DNA of 26,947 bases from Borrelia puertoricensis. GTDB taxonomy: Bacteria > Spirochaetota > Spirochaetia > Borreliales > Borreliaceae. A program made the translations under genes and the position numbers. The stretch spans positions 1-26,947 of the forward strand of contig NZ_CP075380.1 in NCBI RefSeq assembly GCF_023035875.1, given 5' to 3'. Below the pieces are notes generated by a model that was not told the DNA's origin, searched no databases, and saw only the letters and a list, made by a program, of their open reading frames with translations. Below are positions 15,039 to 22,968 of this stretch, in pieces. The stretch's first letter is position 1. The number at the start of each line of letters is the position of its first letter.

Positions 15039-15408
15039 TCAATTCACCTTATAACTAATCTCATTTAGCATTCGTGAAGTATCAACAAGAGTAATTTCTG
15101 GATTACCACTACCTTTTTTTTCGTTTTTGCTTAATTGTATTTGGACTAAGTTCAGGCTTGATTTTATTTGACAATACATAATTTTGATAATAAGTTATAA
15201 ATGCTTCTCCAATGGCACTCATTCCAGATCTGGGATCACGTTTAAATTCATTTTTTATATAATCATTACTGATATATTCTCTAAACTCACAACTAGCAGC
15301 AACTTCACTTAAATGTTTACGTACTGGTAAATTATTAGCGCCAATCTCATGCATGCGTGCAACATTAGCTCTGCCCCCAAACCAACCAACCTCTAACTCT
15401 ATTTCCAT
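15039..15408 (-). CDS. gp10-like neck / tail completion protein, frameshifted at an A8 tract
   Basis: Residues 1-40 (RANVARMHEIGANNLPVRKHLSE on) resemble HK97 gp10 / Mu virion morphogenesis proteins that link head to tail. As sequenced the frame ends at TAG 15109-15111 after KRKKR. With one A fewer in the A8 tract (15114-15121 on the + strand as T8) it continues GSGNPEITLVDTSRMLNEISYKVN and stops at 15039, giving 122 residues with the classic 'LVDTSRMLNEISYKV' ending of this family. So the gene is either frameshifted, read through by slippage at A8, or mis-sequenced. The start ATG 15408 has AAAGGA upstream and overlaps DUF1506 by 10 nt. Confidence 0.8.
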
Positions 15409-15773
15409 ACAATATCCTTTAATATTAGTGTTTGGTAACCAATAGAAGAGTCAATACTTACTATTTCGTAATAATTATCACCTATAGAAATTCTATCTTG
15501 AAGATTGAAGATAATATCATCACTTGTATAAAGTTTAGAGAGTCCTTGTAAGTCAAATAAATTTGAGTCATAAATCATCCTTAATTCTTGGGGACTTATA
15601 TCTATAATAATGCCTGTCAATTCTAAGTAGTCTTCTTTATTAAATACCCTCTGATAAGAATTATCATCAAGTGTAATAGTTTCAAATTTATATAAACGTA
15701 AAGGATCAGGGGCTTTGTATGTAAATATCATACGTTGTGACATTTGTGATAACCTATCTCTAAGATTATTCAT
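15399..15773 (-). CDS. DUF1506 neck protein (head closure position)
   Basis: A 124-residue protein of the Borrelia DUF1506 family: a helical start (NNLRDRLSQMSQRMIF) then a beta-rich body ending RISIGDNYYEIVSIDSSIGYQTLILKDIVWK. That ending is typical of head-closure/stopper proteins ('...v.DG..YeV..i....g....y.l...'). It begins inside the stop of the previous gene (TAATG at 15773) and overlaps the next by 10 nt. Stopper role inferred from order and shape. Confidence 0.82.
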   Translation of the reverse strand: MNNLRDRLSQMSQRMIFTYKAPDPLRLYKFETITLDDNSYQRVFNKEDYLELTGIIIDISPQELRMIYDSNLFDLQGLSKLYTSDDIIFNLQDRISIGDNYYEIVSIDSSIGYQTLILKDIVWK

Positions 15774-16213
15774 TACACAACTCCTATACAGGAAGGAGAC
15801 GTAGTATCTCTTTTAACTTTATCTAGATACGCATCAAATCGTAAACAGAAGTTTTTATTACAACTGTCAGATTGACTAGTATCAGATATAGGGTGATAGT
15901 CAATTTCCAGTTCATTGAATTTTTCTCTCTTTATTCTCTCAAATTCAAGTTCACGGACAATCCCCTTTTTCCTCAGTTCACATCCAATATGATAGTAAGT
16001 AAGCAAGAAGATATCATTATAAGTAAGCTTCTCTGACTGTATTCCATTAGCTAATAATATTGACTCTAAGAGATTAATTTGCATCATAAAGCTTTGAATA
16101 GAAAATTCTTCTATGCTTATTCCCAAAAGGGAAATAATATTAGAGTGAAGCCTGCTTATAAATAATTCTTCTTCTTGTCTCTCTATCTCTTGTTGAGCTG
16201 TTCTCTGTTGCAT
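15773..16213 (-). CDS. DUF3890 neck / connector protein
   Basis: A 146-residue protein of the Borrelia DUF3890 family, between the major capsid gene and DUF1506. It is helical, with a Gln/Glu-rich start and a Ser/Cys-bearing C-terminus. Phages of this type place the head-tail adaptor (gp6-like) here, which docks on the portal. AAAGG precedes the ATG. It shares its last base with the next start (TAATG). Function inferred from position. Confidence 0.8.
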   Translation of the reverse strand: MQQRTAQQEIERQEEELFISRLHSNIISLLGISIEEFSIQSFMMQINLLESILLANGIQSEKLTYNDIFLLTYYHIGCELRKKGIVRELEFERIKREKFNELEIDYHPISDTSQSDSCNKNFCLRFDAYLDKVKRDTTSPSCIGVV

Positions 16214-16227
16214 TACCAGGTTAACCT

Positions 16228-17205
16228 TTAAGATTGTTTAATATCAACTCGTAAAATTGTTTTCTCTGTTGCTAAGAGTCCACCAAGTACAAAATCAAGA
16301 TATGAATGTGCAATATCAGTTGAATCTCTATCCACTTGCTCATTTGGCATTGGTAGCATATATTTACTTGGTTTGAACTTAATTAGTTCAGCATTTAATG
16401 GATAAATGAGTATTTGATTTTGAAGTAAATTACTTGTTTCAATATAGACTTCTCTTCTATTATTAACAGCTTTTATTGTCTTAATAAGGAAGTCCTCCCA
16501 AAAATCATTTGATGAATACGTAGCAGAAGATGAAGAAGAATTTGTTATTGAATATGGTTTAACTAACTTTAAACTAGTTAATGGATCAACTAATACCATC
16601 ATAGGAGTTGAGAATTCATCTCCTAGCTCTAATTTTGCAAGACCCTTTTCGATACTTTCAAATATTTTATCCATTTTTTCTTTATTAGTTTGTTCAACTT
16701 CTTCTTTTACTTGATCTGGCATATTAAGTAGTCCAAACATATTAGGTAACATTCGTTTTTGATTCTTTCCATCTTTTTGGATTGACACAGTACCTGTTAA
16801 TACAAAATGATTTATTAGTTTTATTATTTCATTTGTTGCAAGTTTATATGCCTCCCCAAATGGAAGTAAATTATTATTTACATCTCCAGCATAATCATTA
16901 CCTTTATAAAATTTTTCAGAAGTTTGTTTTAAGTGTCTAAATTTATATTGTAACTTTAAATAATTAAGTCTCACTGACTCTGAACGAAATCCAATGGTTG
17001 CAATAGTATTAACTTCATTTACTAATGTTGTAGGATTAGCATTAAGAAATGCATCCCACTTTATTGTTTTTAAATATCCCATCTTTAAATCAACATCTTC
17101 AATTTGTTCTTTTGAAAACCAGTTATAAAATACTGGTAATTTAATTTCTGAGAAAATATTTGCTATTTCTTTTGCATAATAATTTTGATCATATAATTCT
17201 GACAT
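16228..17205 (-). CDS. Major capsid protein
   Basis: A 325-residue protein in the position of the phiBB-1 major capsid protein: after scaffold and decoration genes, before the neck genes. The text fits an HK97-fold coat protein: a helical N-arm, a long spine helix region (about residues 75-105, FRSESVRLNYLKLQYKFRHL), an E-loop-like segment and a beta/alpha C-terminal domain (LIYPLNAELIKFKPSKYMLPM... and LGGLLATEKTILRVDI). There is no N-terminal protease domain. AAAGGAGG lies just upstream of the ATG. Confidence 0.82.
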   Translation of the reverse strand: MSELYDQNYYAKEIANIFSEIKLPVFYNWFSKEQIEDVDLKMGYLKTIKWDAFLNANPTTLVNEVNTIATIGFRSESVRLNYLKLQYKFRHLKQTSEKFYKGNDYAGDVNNNLLPFGEAYKLATNEIIKLINHFVLTGTVSIQKDGKNQKRMLPNMFGLLNMPDQVKEEVEQTNKEKMDKIFESIEKGLAKLELGDEFSTPMMVLVDPLTSLKLVKPYSITNSSSSSATYSSNDFWEDFLIKTIKAVNNRREVYIETSNLLQNQILIYPLNAELIKFKPSKYMLPMPNEQVDRDSTDIAHSYLDFVLGGLLATEKTILRVDIKQS

Positions 17206-17225
17206 CTTTAACCTCCTTTAACTAA

Positions 17226-17807
17226 TTAACTTGGTTTAGCTTTATTTCCATAAACAGAAACATGTACCATACAAAGTTTTTTATCAGTACCAAATTCTAT
17301 TACATCTGACAATGCTATAGCATTAATTTTGCTGTAACTTGAACTACTTTTTTCAAGCTCTCCATTTGCATCAAATTTAAGCTTATCTTTTCTTTTTATA
17401 CCACTACTTTGTTTGGCTACTAAATACCCTTGAAAATTATTTGTAATAGGTATTACTGTTGCTATGCCAGTAAACTCATCTATATCACTGCATATTCCAT
17501 ATAGATCATTCTCACCACCTACTTCCACATGAGGTTCATAGTGTGGATTGTTATTAGAAGTACTTGGATTTTCTACAACCAGTTTTACTCCTCTTTTGTA
17601 TGGATAACCTTTGACAGGATAATTTTCTAACTTGTCTTTACTACTAGTTACAGTCCCACCTTGGTTGGCAAAGTGTAAATTTTTATCCCTAAAATCAACC
17701 TTATTACTAAAAACCCCTGCATCACTAATAGGATTTTTCATTAGGTCTTGTATCTCTTTTACCTTTTTATCATATTCTTCTTTAAGTTTTGTTATAGTCT
17801 CTGACAT
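17226..17807 (-). CDS. DUF228 capsid decoration protein
   Basis: A 193-residue Borrelia DUF228 protein. It has a helical N-terminus (residues 1-30) then a beta-rich body with Gly-Gly turns (FANQGGTVTSSKD, VEVGGENDLYGICSDIDEFTGIATVIPIT), resembling capsid-stabilising 'head fibre/decoration' proteins encoded before the coat protein. The placement between scaffold and coat protein supports it. AAGGAG lies about 8 nt before the ATG. Decoration of the head surface is the likely role. Confidence 0.84.
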   Translation of the reverse strand: MSETITKLKEEYDKKVKEIQDLMKNPISDAGVFSNKVDFRDKNLHFANQGGTVTSSKDKLENYPVKGYPYKRGVKLVVENPSTSNNNPHYEPHVEVGGENDLYGICSDIDEFTGIATVIPITNNFQGYLVAKQSSGIKRKDKLKFDANGELEKSSSSYSKINAIALSDVIEFGTDKKLCMVHVSVYGNKAKPS

Positions 17808-17819
17808 GCATATATCTCC

Positions 17820-18491
17820 TTAAGCTGTTTTTTTCTCTTTAAGGTTATAAAACTCATGTATTCTATCTTTATAAGCATTGGCAACAGAAATATTAAATTC
17901 ATCAAAGTTAACTGGTGAAAACCCTGAATCTAATAATGATATTCTATTCTCTATTTTAGAGATAATATCACCATGCTTAGAGTCAATATTACTTGCAGCA
18001 CGTTTTCTCATGCTTATATTCACTTTTGCTAAAAATACAAGTTGTTCTAATATCTCTCCATCTAAATGTTCAAAATTATCTAGCTTGGAAATAGCTTTTA
18101 TTTGTTCTTTAGGAACAAATTTTCTCACTAACTCTCTTCTTTGTGCTTGCATTATTTCTTTCAGTGAATAACCCTTAGAAAGAAGAGTATCTTTATCAAA
18201 ATGCTTGCTTAAATGTGCTTTAGCTAATTGATCAATTTCATTTATCTTTTCAGCTTCTAAGAGTAACTGTTTCTCTACTCGCTCTCTATCTTCTGCATTT
18301 GCAAGTTCACGTGCAATTCGGTCATTTATACTTAATTTATTAACCCTTTCATCTTCTCGAGTTACCTTTTCTTTAAGCTGCATATACTCTTCAAACTCTT
18401 CTTGACTTATACGTTTAAACTTATCAGAAGAGCTATTATCATTAGTCTGTATTACTACTTCTTCTGTATTTACATCTGACTCTTTTTCCAT
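17820..18491 (-). CDS. DUF1357 scaffolding protein
   Basis: A 223-residue Borrelia DUF1357 protein. It is highly charged and almost all helix: an acidic Ser/Thr/Asn-rich start, a coiled-coil region of Glu/Arg/Lys (about residues 25-110) and a helical C-terminal domain. That composition and the position between portal and coat genes are typical of internal scaffolds that shape the procapsid. No protease motif is seen. AAGGAG precedes the ATG. Confidence 0.82.
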   Translation of the reverse strand: MEKESDVNTEEVVIQTNDNSSSDKFKRISQEEFEEYMQLKEKVTREDERVNKLSINDRIARELANAEDRERVEKQLLLEAEKINEIDQLAKAHLSKHFDKDTLLSKGYSLKEIMQAQRRELVRKFVPKEQIKAISKLDNFEHLDGEILEQLVFLAKVNISMRKRAASNIDSKHGDIISKIENRISLLDSGFSPVNFDEFNISVANAYKDRIHEFYNLKEKKTA

Positions 18492-18505
18492 GAAAACTCC
18501 TTAAC

Positions 18506-19741
18506 CTAAATTGAAAATAATTTTTCTTTTAGCTTTGATATCTCATCTTTGCTTAAAATATTTTTATTTATAAGTTCACTATATTTACCGAAAAATTCTA
18601 TTAATTTGAGATCTTTATCTACTCTCTCTTCTTCACTAAGCATAACAAGAGAATTAAATTTCATCTCTAAACCAAAATACCTAGATAGTTTAATATTGAC
18701 AGCAATCTCTACTGCTTCTTGTATTCCTTTAAGAAAATCATAATAATTGGATCTATCTCCCTTCCCATCATTTCCCAAACCTTTAGTCTGTTCATTAAAA
18801 CTTCGAGTTAGTGGCTCTTTTGTATCTGCTCCTATCTTAGCTTTTACTAATGCCAATGCCTCTTTTAAATACGTAAGATCATACTTAATTACCTCTAATG
18901 ATGCATCTGTTGTTGAAGTGTAAAATATTCCTTCATTATTTAAACTTGACTTTAATCTCTCTATTTCTCTTGAGAGACTATCATTAATACTCTTAAGATC
19001 AGATATGCTGTTATTATCCTGTCTTTGTCTTTGAAATAGACCTGCAAATAATCCATTATTACTATTATTTCTATGTGTTAAGCTGTTTAATGATGCAGTT
19101 GCATTTGATAGTGCATCTTGAAGTCCAACTAATGCTTCATCTTTATAAAAAAGAAAATTATGTGTCTCTATTCTCTTATCTATCTGTGTATAAATTTTCT
19201 CAAGTAGATAAATATTAAGTAAAAAACTTTCACTATAACATGGTATGTAACGTTTTAAGATATAATCATAATTATCAAAAATTATTACCCTACTCTTATG
19301 TATCTTAACTAAAGAGTAAGAAGTATTTCCTTCTTTTACTGTGTAAGTAATATACTGGTCATAAATGCCCGGGTCTTTAACTAAATTGAAATCTAGATAT
19401 TTAAATCCAATGGGCAATTCAGAATTTACTTCTTCTTCTAATTCTGTCAGTTCATCACGAGTTAGAACTAAAATATATCCTGCACCATTAAATCTATAAC
19501 TAATTATAAGATTTAAAAGAGCATCTTTAAGCTCTCTTTTAAGTCTTGCTATCTCAGATTCACTAATATTATCTAAACTTTCAAGATGAATACCATTCTT
19601 CAGTGCATCCTCAGCAGGATTCTCTATATAGTTCCTAAAAACAAGCGAATATTTATATAATTCCAAAGGACAGATCTTATTTGATCGTTTCTTTATTTCA
19701 TCAAAATAATACAAATTTGTTCCTTTATTTTCAGTTTGCAT
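18506..19741 (-). CDS. Portal protein (DUF1073 family)
   Basis: A 411-residue protein of the DUF1073 portal family, the dodecameric ring through which DNA enters the head. The N-terminal part is alpha/beta, with a clip-like middle (LDFNLVKDPGIYDQYITYTVKEGNTSYSLVKIHKSRVIIFDN). A long helical stretch follows, then the C-terminal EALALVKAKIGADTKEPLTRSFNEQTKGLGNDGKGDRSNYYDFL, a recognisable portal segment. ATG 19741 is chosen over an upstream TTG (19756). No ribosome binding site precedes it; the promoter -10 (19746-19751) ends only 4 nt upstream. Some databases attach an anti-CBASS name to DUF1073; nothing here supports that activity. Confidence 0.88.
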   Translation of the reverse strand: MQTENKGTNLYYFDEIKKRSNKICPLELYKYSLVFRNYIENPAEDALKNGIHLESLDNISESEIARLKRELKDALLNLIISYRFNGAGYILVLTRDELTELEEEVNSELPIGFKYLDFNLVKDPGIYDQYITYTVKEGNTSYSLVKIHKSRVIIFDNYDYILKRYIPCYSESFLLNIYLLEKIYTQIDKRIETHNFLFYKDEALVGLQDALSNATASLNSLTHRNNSNNGLFAGLFQRQRQDNNSISDLKSINDSLSREIERLKSSLNNEGIFYTSTTDASLEVIKYDLTYLKEALALVKAKIGADTKEPLTRSFNEQTKGLGNDGKGDRSNYYDFLKGIQEAVEIAVNIKLSRYFGLEMKFNSLVMLSEEERVDKDLKLIEFFGKYSELINKNILSKDEISKLKEKLFSI

Positions 19742-19745
19742 ATAG

Positions 19746-19775
19746 ATTGTATGCAAAAATAATAGTTTTTGTCAA
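19746..19775 (-). promoter_or_regulatory. Sigma-70-type promoter of the portal-to-lysis operon
   Basis: On the minus strand, -35 TTGACA (19775-19770), an 18-nt spacer and -10 TACAAT (19751-19746). The expected start of transcription falls about on the portal ATG, so the message would be leaderless or nearly so. The -35 lies in TTTTGACAAAAAC, also present in the exonuclease promoter. It lies downstream of bdr and would drive the structural genes separately from the terminase. Confidence 0.65.
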
Positions 19776-19836
19776 AATAAAAGAAACAAATACATATACG
19801 ATAAAATATCTACATTTTTATGTATCTGTACTAATT

Positions 19837-19885
19837 GGGGGGGAACTTAAAAATGGTAAAAATCTTAAATTTATTTTTTATTTAA
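19837..19885 (+). other. G7 tract and 10-codon mini-ORF, possible lipoprotein gene remnant
   Basis: G7 (19837-19843) lies 9 nt before ATG 19853, which opens MVKILNLFFI and then a stop. The layout of a G-run followed by ATG and a lipoprotein-like start resembles mlp (AGGGGG, then MNKINFILVL). It may be the 5' stump of an Mlp-type gene truncated beside bdr, or chance. It lies within the 135-nt gap between bdr and the portal promoter region. Confidence 0.25.
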
Positions 19886-19891
19886 TTAAAA

Positions 19892-20404
19892 TTATTTCAA
19901 TAATAATGCTAATAAAATACCTAAAGTAAGAGTTATGATAGTACCAAACATCCAATTATGGAGTTTAGATGTGTTTTTAAATTCTAATGTAGATTTCTCT
20001 ATCTTATTATCAAGTTCATTGAATTTAGTATCTATCTTATTATCAAGGTCCTTAATATCAGATTTTAAAGTTGTCTCAACCCTTTGAATCTCAGATTGTA
20101 AGAGAGCTTCAACTTTTTCAAGCTTAAGGTTAAAGTTACTCTCAACGGTGTCTATTTTTTTATCGAGTTCATTAAATTTAGTATCTATTTTGGTATTAAG
20201 CTCATCCTTAACACTACTAATCCCATCTTCTAAGTGTTTCAATTTTATATCAAAGTTTTCTTTTAAGAATTCAATATCTTTGTGCGTAAGCTCATTACGA
20301 TAATACCTATAAGACAGATCAATAGCAATATCTCTCTTAATACCGGCTTTAGTAAGTTCAGCTATAACCATTTGCTGTGTAATAACTCGTTGAGCAAGTC
20401 CCAT
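19892..20404 (-). CDS. bdr: Bdr repeat protein
   Basis: A 170-residue Bdr (Borrelia direct repeat) family protein: a conserved N-terminal domain (ITQQMVIAELTKAGIKRDIAIDLSYRYY), a central coiled-coil with KIDTKFNELDxKI repeats (two clear copies, about residues 71-86 and 124-138), and a C-terminal membrane helix (about 151-168, FGTIITLTLGILLALLL) for inner-membrane anchoring. AAGGAG lies 6 nt before the ATG; a TATAAT (20431-20426) with a poor -35 suggests its own promoter. It sits between terminase and portal, splitting the packaging genes, unlike Lyme cp32s where bdr lies near the partition locus. Function of Bdr proteins is unknown. Confidence 0.93.
   Translation of the reverse strand: MGLAQRVITQQMVIAELTKAGIKRDIAIDLSYRYYRNELTHKDIEFLKENFDIKLKHLEDGISSVKDELNTKIDTKFNELDKKIDTVESNFNLKLEKVEALLQSEIQRVETTLKSDIKDLDNKIDTKFNELDNKIEKSTLEFKNTSKLHNWMFGTIITLTLGILLALLLK
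19998..20047 (-). repeat. Direct repeat inside bdr
   Basis: A 17-mer (TCTATCTTATTATCAAG on the + strand) occurs exactly at 19998-20014 and 20031-20047, with a diverged copy near 20150-20167. It encodes the KIDTKFNELD-type heptad-like repeats. Such repeats let bdr alleles change length by recombination or slippage. Confidence 0.8.
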
Positions 20405-20445
20405 AAAAACACTCCTTATGTAATTATTATATAATATTTTAACTG

Positions 20446-21798
20446 TTATAGGAACCTTATTTTAGTAAAATGTGCTCTGAGGGTACGCATGCTTAGAGTC
20501 AATAACATATATGATGCTGATAGGCTATCTAATGAATCATCATCACTCTTACCATCTCCTTTGTACTTATAAATATCAGATACAGCTGACTTACTTGAAT
20601 AATCCATAATACTAAGTTTAGATGTTGCAAATGGCTCTATTAATGTAGCAATTCTAGTAAATTTATTACTTATAGGTTTAATTGGAGCAATTTTAAAATT
20701 ATGACTCATACCCGCCCTAAGTTTAAGAAACGTTTTAGTCACATTCCCATGCCCAGAAACGTTATCCCTATCTTCAACATATAGTTTGTGTACATTAAGA
20801 TTTGTAAGTATAGTTTTAATTGTATTTAACATTTTAGGATCACCTACTGGTAACTTTTCTTGAAAAATAAATGCATAATAACTTTGATCTACTCTCTCCA
20901 AAACACAAAGGGCTGTATTATCGCCTCCTATACTATATGCAGGATCTAAATATGCTATAGGACTTTTAAATTCATGCTTACTTGTAAGATTAACATTAGT
21001 AAATATCGCATCACAGGACGGGACCCATTCTCCAAGTAGAACCTTTGCTTTATATGTTGGAATGTCCCTGTAAATCTCTTCTTGGGTTTTAATAAATTCT
21101 CTAGCAATTAATTCATTATCATATGTTGTAAAGTTATATGTAGAGTAAATTTTTGTATTATCAATATAATCAAGCTTAAAGAAATGTTCAGGATTATCTG
21201 GATTGGTATCAAATATAATTGCCTGCATTCCTACTCTAAGCCTTTTTAAACATTCTATTAATGTTTCTTTATGCAGCGTAGTTGCTTCATTAACGTAAAT
21301 AAGCGCCGAATTAGACCCTCTAAACCGCTCAAAATCACTCACCTTATCACCACCATACAGATTAACTTTTAGTGAGTCTATTTCAAAATATGATGTATTA
21401 GAAAATTTTGGCTTAAAGGGTATCTTAAGCATACTAGCAATCTTTTCAAACTGCCCTAAAACATTAATCTTTAATGATTTTTGTGAATTTCCTATTATAA
21501 AATTATTAGTATCTTGCCTGTAAAGATGTCTATTCTTAATGAGCATCTTTAGATATAAATAACATGCTAGAAACGTCTTACCGCTAGCAATCCCACCTGA
21601 GAGGATAATTTTACTTTGTTTATTCTTCTCGATATTACGTATTACTTCAAGTTGCTTTTTAGTTAAGTGTCTCTGCTCAAACCCTTTAAAATCAACCTCC
21701 AATGCTTTAGGCTTAATAAAATCCATTATATCAATACCAAAATCACGCTTGTACTCTCGCTGCATTTCTTTAAATATAGGCAGCTTATATATATCCAT
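20446..21798 (-). CDS. Terminase large subunit (PBSX type)
   Basis: The DNA packaging motor. Counting from the upstream ATG at 21804, Walker A SGGIASGKT is at residues 69-77, Walker B ALIYVNEA (catalytic E about 173) follows, and the RNase H-like nuclease shows YLDPAY (D287), VEDRDN (D345/D347) and KSDDDSLDSLSA (D421-426). All catalytic acids are present, so the enzyme looks intact. I prefer ATG 21798 because AAAGG then lies 8 nt upstream; from 21804 the spacing would be only 2 nt. It follows DUF603 directly. Length of about 450 is normal for PBSX-type terminases. Confidence 0.95.
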   Translation of the reverse strand: MDIYKLPIFKEMQREYKRDFGIDIMDFIKPKALEVDFKGFEQRHLTKKQLEVIRNIEKNKQSKIILSGGIASGKTFLACYLYLKMLIKNRHLYRQDTNNFIIGNSQKSLKINVLGQFEKIASMLKIPFKPKFSNTSYFEIDSLKVNLYGGDKVSDFERFRGSNSALIYVNEATTLHKETLIECLKRLRVGMQAIIFDTNPDNPEHFFKLDYIDNTKIYSTYNFTTYDNELIAREFIKTQEEIYRDIPTYKAKVLLGEWVPSCDAIFTNVNLTSKHEFKSPIAYLDPAYSIGGDNTALCVLERVDQSYYAFIFQEKLPVGDPKMLNTIKTILTNLNVHKLYVEDRDNVSGHGNVTKTFLKLRAGMSHNFKIAPIKPISNKFTRIATLIEPFATSKLSIMDYSSKSAVSDIYKYKGDGKSDDDSLDSLSASYMLLTLSMRTLRAHFTKIRFL

Positions 21799-21809
21799 TA
21801 CCATATCCT

Positions 21810-22376
21810 TTAAATTTGTAATTTAGAGCGCACATCTGTATCAGTAGCTTTAAGCTTTAGCATTGTCTTGTAACATAGTGACATCTTCTTAAGTTCGAGA
21901 TCCCTTTTAAGCTCATCGAGTTTAAGTTTTAACTCTTCAAGCTCACGACCCTCTTCTTCTGAATGTGCAACTTTTTTACTTAAAGTCTTCTTGTAAATAT
22001 TGCTAATTTGAGACTCGAGTTCTTCTATTTTGTAATTATGAGTTTTAAGTTCTAACTCTAAATAACGACTAAATGAATTTATAAATTCTAGTCCCAACAT
22101 ACTTTTAGCCATACTAAACTGACTTTTAAGATCACGTGCTTGGGCTGTACTTTGTGATGCATGAAATAAGATTTTATTTAAAGTATCTTCACAAATAGTA
22201 AGCTTAACAGCACCATTAATATACTCAGGGGCATCTTTAATCTCTTCCCATTTGCGTCTCATCTTTCCTACATTAACACGACTAACTCCAAGCTCTTTTG
22301 CTATCCTCGCGTCATTAAGCTTCCCTTCTCTAAAATACACAACATAATCATCAAACGATTTCTTTACCCTACTCAT
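21810..22376 (-). CDS. DUF603 protein, terminase small subunit candidate
   Basis: A 188-residue Borrelia DUF603 protein. The N-terminus has a helix-turn-helix (about residues 17-42, GKLNDARIAKELGVSRVNVGKMRRKW), as in small terminases that recognise the packaging site. A long helical region (100-175, Glu/Lys/Leu-rich) likely oligomerises. It lies directly upstream of the large terminase (5 nt apart). AAAAGG is only 1 nt from the ATG, an unusually tight spacing. The role as small terminase is inferred from the domain and position. Confidence 0.85.
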   Translation of the reverse strand: MSRVKKSFDDYVVYFREGKLNDARIAKELGVSRVNVGKMRRKWEEIKDAPEYINGAVKLTICEDTLNKILFHASQSTAQARDLKSQFSMAKSMLGLEFINSFSRYLELELKTHNYKIEELESQISNIYKKTLSKKVAHSEEEGRELEELKLKLDELKRDLELKKMSLCYKTMLKLKATDTDVRSKLQI

Positions 22377-22539
22377 ACCTTTTAATATAAGTTAACTAAT
22401 AGGTTAACAAAAATATATTTAACATAAAAATTATAACAAAACAACAAATTTTACAAAAACAATTAATACTTATACGTACATGTACATTAAGAAGATAAAT
22501 AGAGATATATTTTTAAAACAAAAAGATAGGGGGATTTAT
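22377..22539. promoter_or_regulatory. Divergent regulatory region between terminase and mlp
   Basis: This 163-nt region must carry the terminase promoter (minus) and the mlp promoter (plus). Visible elements: two GTTAAC hexamers 6 nt apart (22391-22408), ACATAAAAAT (22422-22431), TATAAT on the minus strand (22435-22430), TTTTACAAAAAC (22449-22460), which resembles the -35 block of the exonuclease and portal promoters, and the palindrome GTACATGTAC (22476-22485). Exact promoter choice is not certain. Confidence 0.5.
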
Positions 22540-22968
22540 ATGAATAAAATTAATTTTATTTTGGTGTTGGCACTACTAATTAGTAGTTGTGAATATGAGC
22601 ATGGAAATGCTACACCCAAAAGTAGAGTTAAAAGAAATTTGGAAGAACAAGAAGAAGTACAAAAAACACCTGAGGACGCATTAAGAGAAAAGCTAAATGA
22701 TACTCAAAAGCAAGGCTTAGATTTCTTAAAAGATGCTTTAGGTGATGATTCTATTTTAAATAAAATCTTAAGTGCTGATGAATCTAAAATAAAGGAAGCC
22801 CTTGATCATATCCAAAGTGAACTTGCAAAATGCACAGGTGATGATGCTAGCGAGCAAAAAAAAACTTTTAAAGAGGTCGTAAAGGGTGCTCTTAATGGCG
22901 GTGAAAACTTAGACAAATTTAAAGATCAAGCAGCAAGCAATTGTAATGGAGCAGGAGCAGGTGGTTAA
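22540..22968 (+). CDS. mlp: Mlp-family surface lipoprotein
   Basis: A 142-residue Mlp (multicopy lipoprotein) of cp32-type plasmids. Signal peptide MNKINFILVLALLISSC with lipobox ISSC and lipidated Cys at residue 17. The mature part has the charged Mlp tether (TPKSRVKRNLEEQEEVQKTPEDALREKLNDTQKQGLDFLK) and the conserved C-terminal block KKTFKEVVKGALNGG. The frame is open to 22480, but ATG 22540 is the start: it begins the signal peptide and follows AGGGGG with good spacing. Mlps are exported to the outer surface during mammalian infection. It stands alone on the + strand, divergent from the terminase. Confidence 0.95.
   Translation: MNKINFILVLALLISSCEYEHGNATPKSRVKRNLEEQEEVQKTPEDALREKLNDTQKQGLDFLKDALGDDSILNKILSADESKIKEALDHIQSELAKCTGDDASEQKKTFKEVVKGALNGGENLDKFKDQAASNCNGAGAGG

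Noticed and set aside
18506..19741. Anti-CBASS (Acb1) label for the portal gene
   Set aside because: That name is attached to DUF1073 by some databases, but the protein's length, position between terminase and scaffold, and C-terminal portal segment fit a portal; no phosphodiesterase motif was seen.
19681..19929. 82-residue + strand open frame across the bdr-portal gap
   Set aside because: It overlaps the 5' end of portal and the 3' end of bdr on the other strand, has no ribosome binding site and has low-complexity composition.
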